Shown here piece after piece: positions 24,534 to 32,873 of a stretch of 64,000 nucleotides of DNA (its first letter is position 1; each line of letters opens with the position of its first letter). The notes beneath the pieces were generated by a model. The model made no database searches. It was given only the letters and a program-made list of their open reading frames with translations, and had not been told where the DNA came from. Both the position numbers and the translations under genes were made by a program. Origin of the DNA: Solirubrobacteraceae bacterium (lineage in GTDB: Bacteria; Actinomycetota; Thermoleophilia; Solirubrobacterales; Solirubrobacteraceae); assembly GCA_017882405.1 (NCBI GenBank), contig JADGPO010000147.1, positions 1 to 64,000 on the forward strand, given 5' to 3'.

Positions 24534-25603
24534 CAGGCCTCGAACACGGCCTGGTGCATCTCGGGCCGGAACGGGCGGGCCGCGTCCGGCAGGTCCCGCC
24601 GGACGTAGTACTCGGGCTCGTGGAGCTGGCGCCAGAGGGTGGGGACGATCTCGCGATAGGCGGCCAGCAGGCTCGGATACGGGGTCGGCAGGTCGTGCGC
24701 CACCTCGGCGTGGAGCTGGCGCAGGGCGTGGTAGGGGACCATCGGGAACATGTGGTGCTCGACGTGGTAGTTCATGTTCCAGTAGAGGAACCGGGACACC
24801 GGATTCATGTGGATCGTCCGGGCGTTGAGGCGATGGTCGAGGACGTTCTCCGCCAGTCCGGCATGCTGGGAGACCCCGAACAGAGTGGACAGCCAGCGCC
24901 CGTAGAGCGTCGGCAGCCCCACGTACATGAGCGGCAGCAGCGAGCCCAGGAGCGCCGCGGCGGCGATCACCGCCGCGTACACCGCGATCCACGCCCGCGC
25001 CTCGCGGTACACGCGATGGCGCTCAGGCTCGGGGATGAAGCTGGCCTCCTCGGCGGTGACCCGTCCCGTCGCGTGCCGGACCACGCTGACGACGGTGTCG
25101 TAGGCATCGCGCAGACCGACCACGTTGACGACCAGCTTCAGCAGGTCGGGCGGCCGCATCGCGGCGATCTCCCGGTCGCGCCCGACGATGATCGTGTCCG
25201 TGTGGTGGCGCGCGTGGCTCCAGCGCCAGAACGTCGCCTCCTTCATGTTCATGAACGAGGAGACCTGGTAGAGGACGTCATTGAGCCACGAGGTGCGAAA
25301 GGCCGTTCCGTGGCCGGTCTCGTGCCAACGGGAGTCCGAAGCCGAGCCGTACAGCACGCCGTAGACGATGAAGAACGGCACGCAGGCCCAGCTGCCCCAG
25401 AACCAGCCCCCGCCGAATCCGAAGGCGATCAGCAGCGCCAGCCACAGCGCGGTGTCGCGCAGCGCGGGGCCGTCGGTGCGGCGCATCAGCTGCTTCATGC
25501 GCTTGCGCGGCACGTCGGCGTGGTACCACTCGGCCGCCACCAGCCCCTGCTCCGCCGCGCGCTGTGAACTGGGCCCGATGAGACTGTAATCGCGGTCGTT
25601 CAC
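24533..25603 (-). CDS. Membrane fatty-acid-desaturase/MocD-family di-iron oxygenase
   Basis: A 356-residue membrane protein with the three histidine boxes of the desaturase superfamily: HETGHG, HARHH and NYHVEHHMFP. Hydrophobic segments (LWLALLIAFGFGGGWFWGSW; VYAAVIAAAALLGSLLPLMY) place it in the membrane. The C-terminal region after the last His box is typical of MocD-like members. The translationally coupled Rieske gene is the obvious electron donor. No reductase gene lies next to them. Substrate could be a lipid acyl chain or a small molecule. Confidence 0.88.
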   Translation of the reverse strand: MNDRDYSLIGPSSQRAAEQGLVAAEWYHADVPRKRMKQLMRRTDGPALRDTALWLALLIAFGFGGGWFWGSWACVPFFIVYGVLYGSASDSRWHETGHGTAFRTSWLNDVLYQVSSFMNMKEATFWRWSHARHHTDTIIVGRDREIAAMRPPDLLKLVVNVVGLRDAYDTVVSVVRHATGRVTAEEASFIPEPERHRVYREARAWIAVYAAVIAAAALLGSLLPLMYVGLPTLYGRWLSTLFGVSQHAGLAENVLDHRLNARTIHMNPVSRFLYWNMNYHVEHHMFPMVPYHALRQLHAEVAHDLPTPYPSLLAAYREIVPTLWRQLHEPEYYVRRDLPDAARPFRPEMHQAVFEA

Positions 25604-25747
25604 CGCCTCGATTATCTCACGCCCTCAGGGGCGTCAGCCTCGCTGGGGTCTAAGCGGCCGCCGAGGCGCTGGGGAGCAAGAGCATCGCCGCACACCTGAT
25701 GCTCACTGTGGCGGCGGGGGACCGGCACGACCGATCTGCGAGCTGGG

Positions 25748-26161
25748 CTAAGTGGTGGGCAGTCCTGGCGCGTCGGACGTGTCGTAGCGCGCCACCGTGA
25801 AGCCGATCAGCGTCGGCACCTGGAGCGCGTAGACGGCCAGCGAGAGGGTCAGGATGACGAGCGGTCCGCCGCTGAGGTGGTCGCGCAGGAAGGCGTACTC
25901 GATCATCCCGGCGGTGAACAGATAAGCCAGCAGCGCCCACCGGCCGACCTGGAAGAAGCGAGCCCAGGCGAAGTCAGGCACGCGGCTCAACAACGCGAGA
26001 TTGATCCCCAGGACCACGGTCGAGGCGACCAGCAGCGCGATCGCCGGCCCGAGCGGGACGTGCTGCGGGATGTGCGAGGACAGGTAGATGCCGCCGGCGA
26101 CGATCAGCGCGAGCGAGAGCATCCCCAACTCCGTGAACGGAGGGTAGCGCTTCTCGTTCAT
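25748..26161 (-). CDS. Four-helix membrane protein of unknown function
   Basis: ATG 26161 overlaps the stop of the upstream membrane gene (ATGA). The 137-residue product is almost entirely hydrophobic with four helices (LSLALIVAGGIYLSSHIPQH; AIALLVASTVVLGINLALLS; RWALLAYLFTAGMIEYAFL; VILTLSLAVYALQVPTLIGF). No motif is recognised. Tight coupling suggests it works with the 208-residue partner. Confidence 0.7.
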   Translation of the reverse strand: MNEKRYPPFTELGMLSLALIVAGGIYLSSHIPQHVPLGPAIALLVASTVVLGINLALLSRVPDFAWARFFQVGRWALLAYLFTAGMIEYAFLRDHLSGGPLVILTLSLAVYALQVPTLIGFTVARYDTSDAPGLPTT

Positions 26162-26784
26162 CCCGATGCGATCTTGGTCATGATCACGAGGGTCGCGACC
26201 TGCATCACGCCGAGGATGCCCGCACTGTAGATGAAGCGCTTCATGAGGCGCTCGATCACGGCCGGGTTGGGACGCGGCTTCTTGAGCTCGAACAGGACCG
26301 CGATGTTGGCCGGCTCCAGCAGGCCCAGGGCGATGATCGCCATCACGCCGACGACGATGAAGCTGGCCACGATCCAGCCGTGCATCGGGTTCGCGGTCAG
26401 GTTGGTCCCCAGCTTCGTCGACAGCTGCCAGCCGGCGGCGAGCGAGATGGTTACCACCGTGGGCATGATCAGCACCATCTTCGGCATCAGCTTGGTGGTG
26501 AACTCGATCCGGGCCGGAATCGACATGCGGCCCATGATCGGGCCGAGCACCAGTCCGAGGAACAGGTCGATGATCGTCCAGGCGGCACCGAACGCGACGT
26601 GCAGGAACACGAGGAACCACAGCTTGTTGATGGCGATCCCGATGATCAGCATGACCATCGCGGCGGCGACGATCAGCAGGCCCATCCGGGGAACGATCTC
26701 GAACTCGAGCGGCGCGCCGGGCCCGGGCGCAGCGGCGGCGGGCGGGGACGCGATGGTGTCCGGCGATACTGCTGTGCTGGTCAC
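26158..26784 (-). CDS. Five-helix membrane protein of unknown function (DUF2269-like)
   Basis: A 208-residue integral membrane protein. An Ala/Pro-rich N-terminus is followed by helices MGLLIVAAAMVMLIIGIAIN, FLVFLHVAFGAAWTIIDLFL, MVLIMPTVVTISLAAGW, IVASFIVVGVMAIIALGLL and a final helix near YSAGILGVMQVATLVIM. The LHVAFGAAW segment and spacing recall DUF2269-type proteins, but this is a weak assignment. The gene lies just downstream of the ECF sigma gene on the same strand and overlaps the next membrane gene, so all three may be transcribed together. Confidence 0.65.
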   Translation of the reverse strand: MTSTAVSPDTIASPPAAAAPGPGAPLEFEIVPRMGLLIVAAAMVMLIIGIAINKLWFLVFLHVAFGAAWTIIDLFLGLVLGPIMGRMSIPARIEFTTKLMPKMVLIMPTVVTISLAAGWQLSTKLGTNLTANPMHGWIVASFIVVGVMAIIALGLLEPANIAVLFELKKPRPNPAVIERLMKRFIYSAGILGVMQVATLVIMTKIASG

Positions 26785-26785
26785 G

Positions 26786-28825
26786 CTAGGTCGGAGCCGA
26801 CCCGTCGGATGCGCTCGCCGGGGTGGCCGCGGCGGTCGCGGAATCGGGGCTGGACGCCGTCGCGGTCGTCGTCGGGTCCGGGCTGGGCGCGGTGACTACG
26901 GGAGTCGCCGTCGCCGTCTGGTCCTGGCTGGGCGCGGTGGTGGCTACGGGAGTCGCCGTCGCCGTCGGGTCCGGGCTGGGCGCGGCGCTCGAGACCGTCG
27001 CGGTCGTCGTCGGGACCGGGCTGGGCGCGGTGGCCACCGGAGTCGCCGTCGCCGTCGCCGTGGAGGCGCTGCCGGATGTCCCGCTCGCGGTCGTCGGATT
27101 GGCGCCCCCGGAGGCGGCGGTCGACGTCGTCGGATCCGCGCCGCCCGAGGACAGCGTCGAGGTCGTCGGATCCGCGCCGCCCGAGGACAGGGTCGGCGTC
27201 GTCGGATCCGCGCCGCCGGAGGAGAGGGTCGAGGGCGTCGACGAACCGTTTCCGGACGTGGTCGTCGAGCCGCCACCTGAGCCCGTCGGAGCGTTCGACT
27301 GACCGCCGCTTGACCCAGTCGGCTGAGCGGCACCCGAGCTGGTCGTCGAGCCCGTCGAGCCCGTCGAGCCCGTCGAGCCCGTCGACGTCGGCGTTGTCGA
27401 CCCCTCGAAGGTCGACGGCGTCGTCGACCCGGGGGCGGAGAGGCCCGTGGGGGCCGTCGTCGACGTGGTGGTCGGCTTCGGAGTCGTCGCGGCTCGCGCT
27501 CCGCTCACCGGCGGTGACCAGATCGCGAAGGGCGCGGGCTGTGCCGGTACCGGCGTCGCCGCCACCGGTACCGGTACCGGTACCGGTACCGGGGAAGCGG
27601 AGACCGCCGCGTGGGTGGCGCCGACCGCGACCGCGGCCGCGGTGAGGACCTTCGCCATGACGCCCGTGGCACCGAGCCCGCCCACGCCCACGCCCACGCC
27701 CACGGCCGTCAGCCCCGTGGCGGCCGCCGCCATAGATCCGCCGGCGACCGCGGCGGTACCGGCTGCTCCGGTGGCGAGGCCGGCGGTCGCGACCGCGCCG
27801 GCACCCGTTCCGCCGACGATCGTCACCCCGCTGCCGACGATCGCACCGCTGGCGGCCGCGCCCGTGCCGGTCACACCCGCGCCGGCCACCACCGCACCAC
27901 CGCCGGTTACACCCGCGCCGGTGGCGGCCGCTCCGCCCGCGCTGGCACTCGCCGCGACCGCGCCGCTGCCGCTCACTCCCGCGCCGGTGGCGGCCGCTCC
28001 GCCCGCGCTCGCCCCCGCGCCGGCCGCGACCGCGCCGTGCGACACCACGCCGAGCACCAAGGACTTGAGGCCCGCGGCCAGAGGGACGGGAATGATCAGG
28101 GCAAGCGCGACTCGTTGCCGGCGCGTCTCCGCCTCGAAGGTCGCGCAGCTCGGACAACGATCGATGTGAGCGCGCGTCAGGCTGCGCGGCAGGACGGCGC
28201 TCCGCATCGTCGCGATCCGTTCGCGAACCTCGGCGCACGGGTGATCCCGGGCAACCCGACCCCGAGCCAGCGCCTCGCGAGCCTGGAAGACGAGCGCCTT
28301 GACCCTTCCCGCGGGCACGCCGAGGATGTCTGCGATCTCGCGATGCGAGTTGTCGCCGAGCTCGAACAGCACCAGAGCGGCTCGCTGGTCGTCGGGCAGC
28401 CGCTGGATGTCGTCCACCAGCTCCCGCAGGTCCTCGCGGCGCTGGACCTGGTCCGACAGATCGTTGAAGTACGGCGGATCGCTCGCCGAAGGCTCGATCT
28501 CGTGGCGGGCGCGGATCTCGGATAGGCAGCGGTTGCGGGCGATGGTGTAGAGCCACGGCCGCAGCACGATCTCGTTGCGCCCGTTCTGCATCGCGCGATA
28601 AGCGGACACGAAGGTGACCTGCACCGCGTCCTCGGCCGCCTCGCGGCTCTTGAGCATGTGCACGCAGAACGCGAGAATCCCGCGCGCGTAGCGGTCGTAG
28701 ATCTTCTCGAAGCCCGCGTCGTCCCCGGCGCGCACGCGGGCAACAAGATCCTCATCGGTCTCGCCGAATATCGACCTCAGGCCTATCGCCTGATGACGGT
28801 CAACAGCTTCTAAGGTCGCCCCCAT
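26786..28825 (-). CDS. ECF sigma factor with zinc-finger, membrane helix and long low-complexity tail
   Basis: About 679 residues. Residues 20-90 are sigma region 2 (FEKIYDRYARGILAFCVHML; AAEDAVQVTFVSAYRAMQ; LRPWLYTIARNRCL). Region 4 follows (RLPDDQRAALVLFELGDNSH; REIADILGVPAGRVKALVFQ). Next comes AHIDRCPSCATF, an H-x3-C-x2-C motif like that of zinc-binding anti-sigma factors, then a hydrophobic stretch (VALALIIPVPLAAGLKSLVL). More than 400 residues of Ala/Gly-rich then Ser/Thr/Pro-rich repeats end the protein. Sigma and anti-sigma-like parts are thus fused in one chain with a possibly extracytoplasmic tail. ATG 28843 or 28996 could be the true start. Confidence 0.8.
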   Translation of the reverse strand: MGATLEAVDRHQAIGLRSIFGETDEDLVARVRAGDDAGFEKIYDRYARGILAFCVHMLKSREAAEDAVQVTFVSAYRAMQNGRNEIVLRPWLYTIARNRCLSEIRARHEIEPSASDPPYFNDLSDQVQRREDLRELVDDIQRLPDDQRAALVLFELGDNSHREIADILGVPAGRVKALVFQAREALARGRVARDHPCAEVRERIATMRSAVLPRSLTRAHIDRCPSCATFEAETRRQRVALALIIPVPLAAGLKSLVLGVVSHGAVAAGAGASAGGAAATGAGVSGSGAVAASASAGGAAATGAGVTGGGAVVAGAGVTGTGAAASGAIVGSGVTIVGGTGAGAVATAGLATGAAGTAAVAGGSMAAAATGLTAVGVGVGVGGLGATGVMAKVLTAAAVAVGATHAAVSASPVPVPVPVPVAATPVPAQPAPFAIWSPPVSGARAATTPKPTTTSTTAPTGLSAPGSTTPSTFEGSTTPTSTGSTGSTGSTGSTTSSGAAQPTGSSGGQSNAPTGSGGGSTTTSGNGSSTPSTLSSGGADPTTPTLSSGGADPTTSTLSSGGADPTTSTAASGGANPTTASGTSGSASTATATATPVATAPSPVPTTTATVSSAAPSPDPTATATPVATTAPSQDQTATATPVVTAPSPDPTTTATASSPDSATAAATPASASDGSAPT
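27126..27233. repeat. Three 36-bp tandem repeats in the sigma-factor tail
   Basis: Units start at 27126, 27162 and 27198 and encode repeats of about 12 residues like TLSSGGADPTTS on the minus strand. The first two are almost identical; the third has a few substitutions. Confidence 0.85.
27344..27379. repeat. Four 9-bp tandem repeats encoding Gly-Ser-Thr
   Basis: CGTCGAGCC is repeated four times, followed by a partial copy. On the minus strand it encodes GSTGSTGST within the Ser/Thr-rich tail. Such arrays are prone to length change. Confidence 0.85.
27565..27593. repeat. 6-bp tandem repeat encoding Val-Pro
   Basis: ACCGGT occurs four times plus a partial fifth copy and encodes PVPVPVPV in the tail of the sigma-factor protein, probably an extended rigid spacer. 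Confidence 0.85.
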
Positions 28826-29176
28826 GCGCACAGTCTGAGGCATATCGCGCTGGGAATCCAGTCGATTTTTTCGCCAAGCGGATCCTGGATCGTCGCTGCT
28901 CCCGCGCCGGGGCGCGAGAGCAGCGGCGCCTGAGGGTTTCCATACCCCCAGGCGCTGCGCCCCCAAGACCACACGTCGCGGCGCCCCAAGAGCCACACTC
29001 GCTCGCTGGCGAGCTCTCGCTTGACGTGTTCCCCATCTACTTCAACGCAGGCCGCGCGGAAAGGTTGGTCGAACTTCGATCCGCCGCTCGAGTTCGCGCG
29101 TATGGCCTTCAGCTCTCGGTCCTTGGATGAGATCGGAGTCAGCAGCGCGCGGCGCGGCACGTGCTCCTGCCACATC

Positions 29177-29866
29177 TCACCGACCGACAGCTCGTCCCGG
29201 CCCCAAACCGGTGTCGGCAGCCGGCGCGTCTCGCGCTGTCGGTGACGAGCGACTGGGTTGCCGCGTCGGATCGCTCAGCGCCTCCGCGCGCTCCTTGATG
29301 CCGTGGAGCATCTTGCGCTCCATCACCAACGAGGCTGGCTCCATCGGCAGCATGGCGATGCGCGCGCCCAGGCTCGGCAGTCGGAAGCGGTTTCGGCTGA
29401 TCAGCCGCGTACTGTGGCCGTGCCGTTCAAGCGAGAACGCCCAGATCCAGTTGCCGTCTTCCGAGCGCCAGGCGAGGGTTTGCTGGGGGTCGACTTGTGC
29501 CAGGACCATCCGGTTGGCGCCGAATTCGATGGTGTCGCCGATGTGAGGCTGCTGGTACTCCGGCAGGATCCGCTCGACGCTGTGCATGTTGAGCCCGAGT
29601 AGGTTCTCGATCCAGTCGTAGGTATAGGCACCGCCTCGGGGAGCCGGCCCCATCTGTGCCAGCCACGGCCACACCGCCGAAGCCGGGGCCGCGATCGTGA
29701 TCGCGCGGGTGCTGACGCCGTCGGCGTCCTGCAGCAGTTCATCGCCCGGCAACCGCGCGGCGGCTTCTGCCGAGGTCGCTCCCCAGGTGAGCACCGCTCG
29801 TCTGAGCGCGAGGGCGTAGAGCGCCCCGGCCGCGAAGATCGCTCCGATCGCCTTCGCCTGTTTCAT
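29177..29866 (-). CDS. SRPBCC-fold (START-like) protein with N-terminal membrane anchor
   Basis: A 229-residue protein. After a short hydrophobic N-terminus (AIGAIFAAGALYALALRRAV) it enters a polyketide-cyclase/SRPBCC fold: STRAITIAAPASAVWPWLAQ, then RGGAYTYDWIENLLGLNMHS, and WAFSLERHGHSTRLISRNRF. A basic/proline tail of about 30 residues ends the protein. The fold binds hydrophobic ligands; the function here is unknown. ATG 29866 overlaps the stop of the flavodoxin gene upstream, so both are co-translated. Confidence 0.75.
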   Translation of the reverse strand: MKQAKAIGAIFAAGALYALALRRAVLTWGATSAEAAARLPGDELLQDADGVSTRAITIAAPASAVWPWLAQMGPAPRGGAYTYDWIENLLGLNMHSVERILPEYQQPHIGDTIEFGANRMVLAQVDPQQTLAWRSEDGNWIWAFSLERHGHSTRLISRNRFRLPSLGARIAMLPMEPASLVMERKMLHGIKERAEALSDPTRQPSRSSPTARDAPAADTGLGPGRAVGR

Positions 29867-30399
29867 GACTCAAGCCCTCCACAGTGCGCAGACGCAAGCT
29901 CCGAAGACGTGAGCGCGTCGGCGATCTGGCGAGCGAAGCCCGTTATGGCCGCCCAATCGCGATAGTCACCCTCCGGCGCACCGACAGCGTGGACAGCGGC
30001 GCGTTCGATCCAGTCAAGCTCTGAGCGGTCAAGCCGTCCGGCGAACATCCGGTGATCTCTGGCGTTCAGCCTCGACGCGGCGTGCTCGCCGTCCGCGCAG
30101 GTCTCGGCCCTGACCTGCTCGTTCGCACCGACAGGCCCGGAGCTGAACAGCCAGACGGGCCGAGAGCGCAGCACCTCTCCATGGGCCTGGACGTAGCGTC
30201 TGGCGGGCGCCAGCCAGCGTCCCATGTAGATCCCGCTCCCGAGGACAACCGCGTCGTACCTGGCCGGATCGGGCGTAGCCGAGATGTTCAAGGCCTCAGC
30301 GGTGAGCCCGCCCTCGCGCAGCTCGGTCGCGATCCGAATGGCGATCTCGCCAGTGGCACCGTGACGGCTTGCGAAAGCGACGAGGATGCCGGAGATCAC
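29863..30399 (-). CDS. Flavodoxin-domain protein (HemG-like)
   Basis: A 178-residue flavodoxin. The FMN-phosphate loop is [20 protein letters not shown] near the N-terminus, followed by [20 protein letters not shown] and [11 protein letters not shown], the pattern of menaquinone-dependent protoporphyrinogen oxidase-like flavodoxins. The C-terminus has the expected [17 protein letters not shown] helix. It overlaps the downstream SRPBCC gene by 4 bp and the upstream DUF4389 remnant by 4 bp, which indicates an operon read leftward. Confidence 0.82.
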   Translation of the reverse strand: MISGILVAFASRHGATGEIAIRIATELREGGLTAEALNISATPDPARYDAVVLGSGIYMGRWLAPARRYVQAHGEVLRSRPVWLFSSGPVGANEQVRAETCADGEHAASRLNARDHRMFAGRLDRSELDWIERAAVHAVGAPEGDYRDWAAITGFARQIADALTSSELASAHCGGLES

Positions 30400-30590
30400 G
30401 TACTGGGGAATCCCGGCCAGCCATTAGCCGATGAGGGGAATCCGACCCACAGGAACACCAGCACGAGGTAGTGAGGAATCGCCAGCGCCCACTTGACGAG
30501 CCGCAGCCACCGCGACGGCGACTCCAGCCGGCCCGAGACCGCGACCGGGAAGGGCTGCGTCGGCGGCGGAGTGATCGTGGAGGCGCTCAT
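30396..30590 (-). pseudogene. Truncated DUF4389-type membrane protein
   Basis: From ATG 30590 the product is [20 protein letters not shown] followed by [17 protein letters not shown], the opening of DUF4389 proteins. It then leaves the family and stops after 64 residues; a full protein is usually two to three times longer. GGGGAATCC occurs at both sides of the probable junction (about 30411 and 30437), which would suit a deletion between short repeats. Start and stop overlap neighbours by 4 bp, so the operon is preserved although the gene is shortened. Confidence 0.55.
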
Positions 30591-30826
30591 CGCCATCGCT
30601 CGTGGTCGCTGGTCTCCTGGCGCGTCTCGCGCAGCGTCACACGGTGATAGGCGTCTAAGATCACCAGCTCGCACGGCTGGCGACGCGCGGCGCTCAGAAA
30701 CGCGGTTCGGCGCGCGTCCTCCAGCATCTGAAAGGTCAGCGTCGCGTCGGGGTCTGAGAGGACGACCTCCCAGCCGTCGCGGCCGTTGAAGGCCACGCGA
30801 ATCGTTGGGGTTCGTGTCTCTGGCAT
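30587..30826 (-). CDS. Small hypothetical protein
   Basis: A 79-residue soluble protein: [20 protein letters not shown], then [20 protein letters not shown] and [15 protein letters not shown]. Predicted beta-alpha-beta, resembling short DUF2188-like proteins in layout, but I cannot assign it firmly. It starts the leftward operon (this gene, DUF4389 remnant, flavodoxin, SRPBCC) with 4-bp overlaps. It is divergent from a USP gene, with a CATCCGTGGTCGCC motif in between. Confidence 0.6.
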   Translation of the reverse strand: MPETRTPTIRVAFNGRDGWEVVLSDPDATLTFQMLEDARRTAFLSAARRQPCELVILDAYHRVTLRETRQETSDHERWR

Positions 30827-30858
30827 GCCCACACAGTCGCAGTGGCCGCCGGCAGCGG

Positions 30859-30872
30859 CATCCGTGGTCGCC
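30859..30872. promoter_or_regulatory. Candidate operator CATCCGTGGTCGCC (copy 1)
   Basis: The 14-mer lies 97 bp before the USP gene at 30969 and 33 bp before the divergent operon. The identical 14-mer recurs at 49131-49144 between two other USP genes, and variants occur at 35794, 38402 and 62352. Confidence 0.5.
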
Positions 30873-30968
30873 CCGGAGAGGAGCTGCGGGATCGACGCGT
30901 TGGCCCCGGACGAGAAATCCGGCAGGCTGATCATAGGCAGCTGCCAGCTCGTCAAGCGAGGTCTGAAA

Positions 30969-31442
30969 ATGTTCACCAACGTCATGTGGGCAACCGATGG
31001 CTCGGCACACGCCGACCGTGCACTCGGCTATGCCACCCGGGTCGCCCTCCGGGACGGCGCCACTCTGCACGCCGTGCATGTGGTCGAGAAGTTCGCCACC
31101 GGGCGCGTCGCCGGACAGAATGCCCACCTCGACGAACCGGCGATCGACGCCAAGATCCGGCGCGAGGTCGCCGACGAGCCTGAGGAGATCGCGTCTGTCC
31201 TGCACATGATCTCCGGCAGGACCGGTGATGCCGCCGCGCTGATCGCCGAGCGTGCGCGTGCGGCTCAGGCCGACCTGATCGTGGTCGGGACGCGGGGCCG
31301 CTCGCCGCTTGTCGGCGCGATCCTCGGCAGCGTCACCCAACGTCTGCTGCACGTCGCGCCCTGTCCGGTGCTTGTTGTGCCGCCGGTCGCCGTCGCCGCA
31401 GCTGACCCCGACGGGTCCGAGCTGGTCAGCGACGCTCACTGA
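30969..31442 (+). CDS. Universal stress protein, single domain
   Basis: A 157-residue UspA-fold protein. The N-terminal strand and Asp are [19 protein letters not shown], and the ATP-binding glycine motif is [20 protein letters not shown] followed by [17 protein letters not shown]. All glycines of G-x2-G-x9-G-S are present, so it should bind ATP. It is closely similar to the proteins at 35878 and 63611 (shared [14 protein letters not shown] opening), which marks a local paralogous group. GCGAGG precedes the ATG by about 9 bp. Confidence 0.92.
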   Translation: MFTNVMWATDGSAHADRALGYATRVALRDGATLHAVHVVEKFATGRVAGQNAHLDEPAIDAKIRREVADEPEEIASVLHMISGRTGDAAALIAERARAAQADLIVVGTRGRSPLVGAILGSVTQRLLHVAPCPVLVVPPVAVAAADPDGSELVSDAH

Positions 31443-31488
31443 GAACCGCGCCTCGGCGGCGCATCCAACCCGCGAAAGGAGAAGCGAC

Positions 31489-32373
31489 GTGTACTACAAC
31501 GTGATGGTCGGCATCGACGGCCACCAAGGCGGCGTGGACGCCGCCACGCTCGCCCACCAGCTGGCCGCGCCCTCCGCGCGGCTCACACTGGTCTACGTCA
31601 CCATCACCGCGCCGGTGGCCACGCATGTGACGAACCTCGAGCTCGAGCTCGCCGACCTTGAGTCACTCCCGGCGCTGATGGCTCCTGAACTCGAGATCTG
31701 CGGCGACCGCGCACAGGCCGTCCGGGTTCGCGCCAGCTCGATCGGCGCCGGCTTGGAGGACACCGCCGAGCGCCATGACGCCGACCTCGTCGTCGTCGGC
31801 GGTTCGCGCCGGCACGGTCTGACTCGGCTGATCTCCGGCGACGACGTCAAATCCGTCCTGCACCGCACGCGGTCCGCGGTGGCCATCGCCCCCACCGGCT
31901 ACAGCGAGCATTCCGCCCGTTTGGCGCGCATCGGAATCGCGTTTGACGAGCGACCCACCAGCCTGGTGGCGCTCGCCCACGGAGGACTGCTGGCCGAGCA
32001 GCTGCACGGTGACCTGCGCGTGTTCGGGGTCGTCGAGCCCCGCTACTACCCGGTCGGCGCAAGCATGGCGCCGATCCTTTTCGATGACCCCGCAAGCGAG
32101 CTGACGGCCGCCCGGCGCCGCTACGGCCACGTCGACGGCCTCGAGGTGCAGCTCGTCTACGGCCAGCGCTACGAGGAGCTCGAGCGGTTCAGCCAGCAGA
32201 TCGACCTGCTGGTGTGCGGCTCCCGCCACCAGGGGCCGGCTGGCCGGCTGATGCTGGGCAGCACCAGCAATCACCTCGCCCGCGATGCCCGTATACCACT
32301 GCTGATCGCCCCCGCCTCTGACAGCGCCGCCGTCGAGCGCTGGCATGCGCACCGGAAGGCGCTGCCGGTGTGA
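31489..32373 (+). CDS. Universal stress protein, tandem two-domain
   Basis: A 294-residue protein with two Usp domains. GTG 31489 is set by a strong AAGGAGAA ribosome site. Domain 1 (1-145) opens [20 protein letters not shown], and its nucleotide loop [20 protein letters not shown] departs from the G-x2-G-x9-GS pattern. Domain 2 ends [20 protein letters not shown] with the glycines kept. One degenerate and one canonical site is common in tandem USPs. It follows the single-domain USP by 46 bp, probably in one operon. Confidence 0.92.
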   Translation: MYYNVMVGIDGHQGGVDAATLAHQLAAPSARLTLVYVTITAPVATHVTNLELELADLESLPALMAPELEICGDRAQAVRVRASSIGAGLEDTAERHDADLVVVGGSRRHGLTRLISGDDVKSVLHRTRSAVAIAPTGYSEHSARLARIGIAFDERPTSLVALAHGGLLAEQLHGDLRVFGVVEPRYYPVGASMAPILFDDPASELTAARRRYGHVDGLEVQLVYGQRYEELERFSQQIDLLVCGSRHQGPAGRLMLGSTSNHLARDARIPLLIAPASDSAAVERWHAHRKALPV

Positions 32374-32410
32374 GCCCGTCGCTCACCCGCCTCGTCAAAG
32401 GAGACCCGTG

Positions 32411-32830
32411 ATGGACATCGAGCTCAGCCGCGACGAGTGCTTGGAGCTGCTGGCTGCGGAGAGCTTCGGACGAGTGGTGGTCACCGTCGGAGCCGATCAT
32501 CGACCCCTGATTCGGCCCGTCAACTACGTGTTCGATCACGCGTCGCAAGCCGTCTCCTTCCGCACGGCCGAAGGAACCAAGCTCCACGCCCTCCTGCGCA
32601 GCGCAAGCGCCTGCTTTGAGATCGACGAGGTCGATACCGAGACCCGCAGCGGCTGGAGCGTGATCGTCTACGGGGTCACCGAGCCGATCGTCGATCCTGG
32701 CGAGATCCGCCGGCTGGAGCAGTCGGTGCTGGACAGCTTCGTGCCCGGTCCGCAAGCGCACTGGATCCGCGTACGCGCCTCAACGATCACCGGCAGACGC
32801 ATCCGCCCGGCCACCGCGGCGGCTGGCTAG
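32411..32830 (+). CDS. Pyridoxamine 5'-phosphate oxidase-fold protein
   Basis: A 139-residue split-barrel flavin-binding protein: LSRDECLELLAAESFGRVVV, then HRPLIRPVNYVFDHASQAVS, FRTAEGTKLHALLRSASACF and WSVIVYGVTEPI. This is the PPOX/F420- or FMN-binding layout common in actinobacteria and repeatedly found with USPs in DosR/OsdR-type regulons. AAAGGAG lies before the ATG. It is the third gene of the USP-USP-PPOX set and is likely cytosolic. Confidence 0.85.
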   Translation: MDIELSRDECLELLAAESFGRVVVTVGADHRPLIRPVNYVFDHASQAVSFRTAEGTKLHALLRSASACFEIDEVDTETRSGWSVIVYGVTEPIVDPGEIRRLEQSVLDSFVPGPQAHWIRVRASTITGRRIRPATAAAG

Positions 32831-32873
32831 GCGTGGCGCTCCGCCGTCGTGCTCAGATCCTCGGACGCCTGCG

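Noticed and set aside
27344..27593. Short tandem repeats considered as a CRISPR array
   Set aside because: Units are 6-36 bp, directly adjacent without unique spacers, and lie inside a coding sequence for a low-complexity tail.
28810..29175. A 121-codon leftward frame between the sigma factor and SRPBCC genes
   Set aside because: No recognisable motif, and it overlaps the start of the sigma gene in another frame; plausible but not supported, so the gap 28826-29176 is left without a gene.
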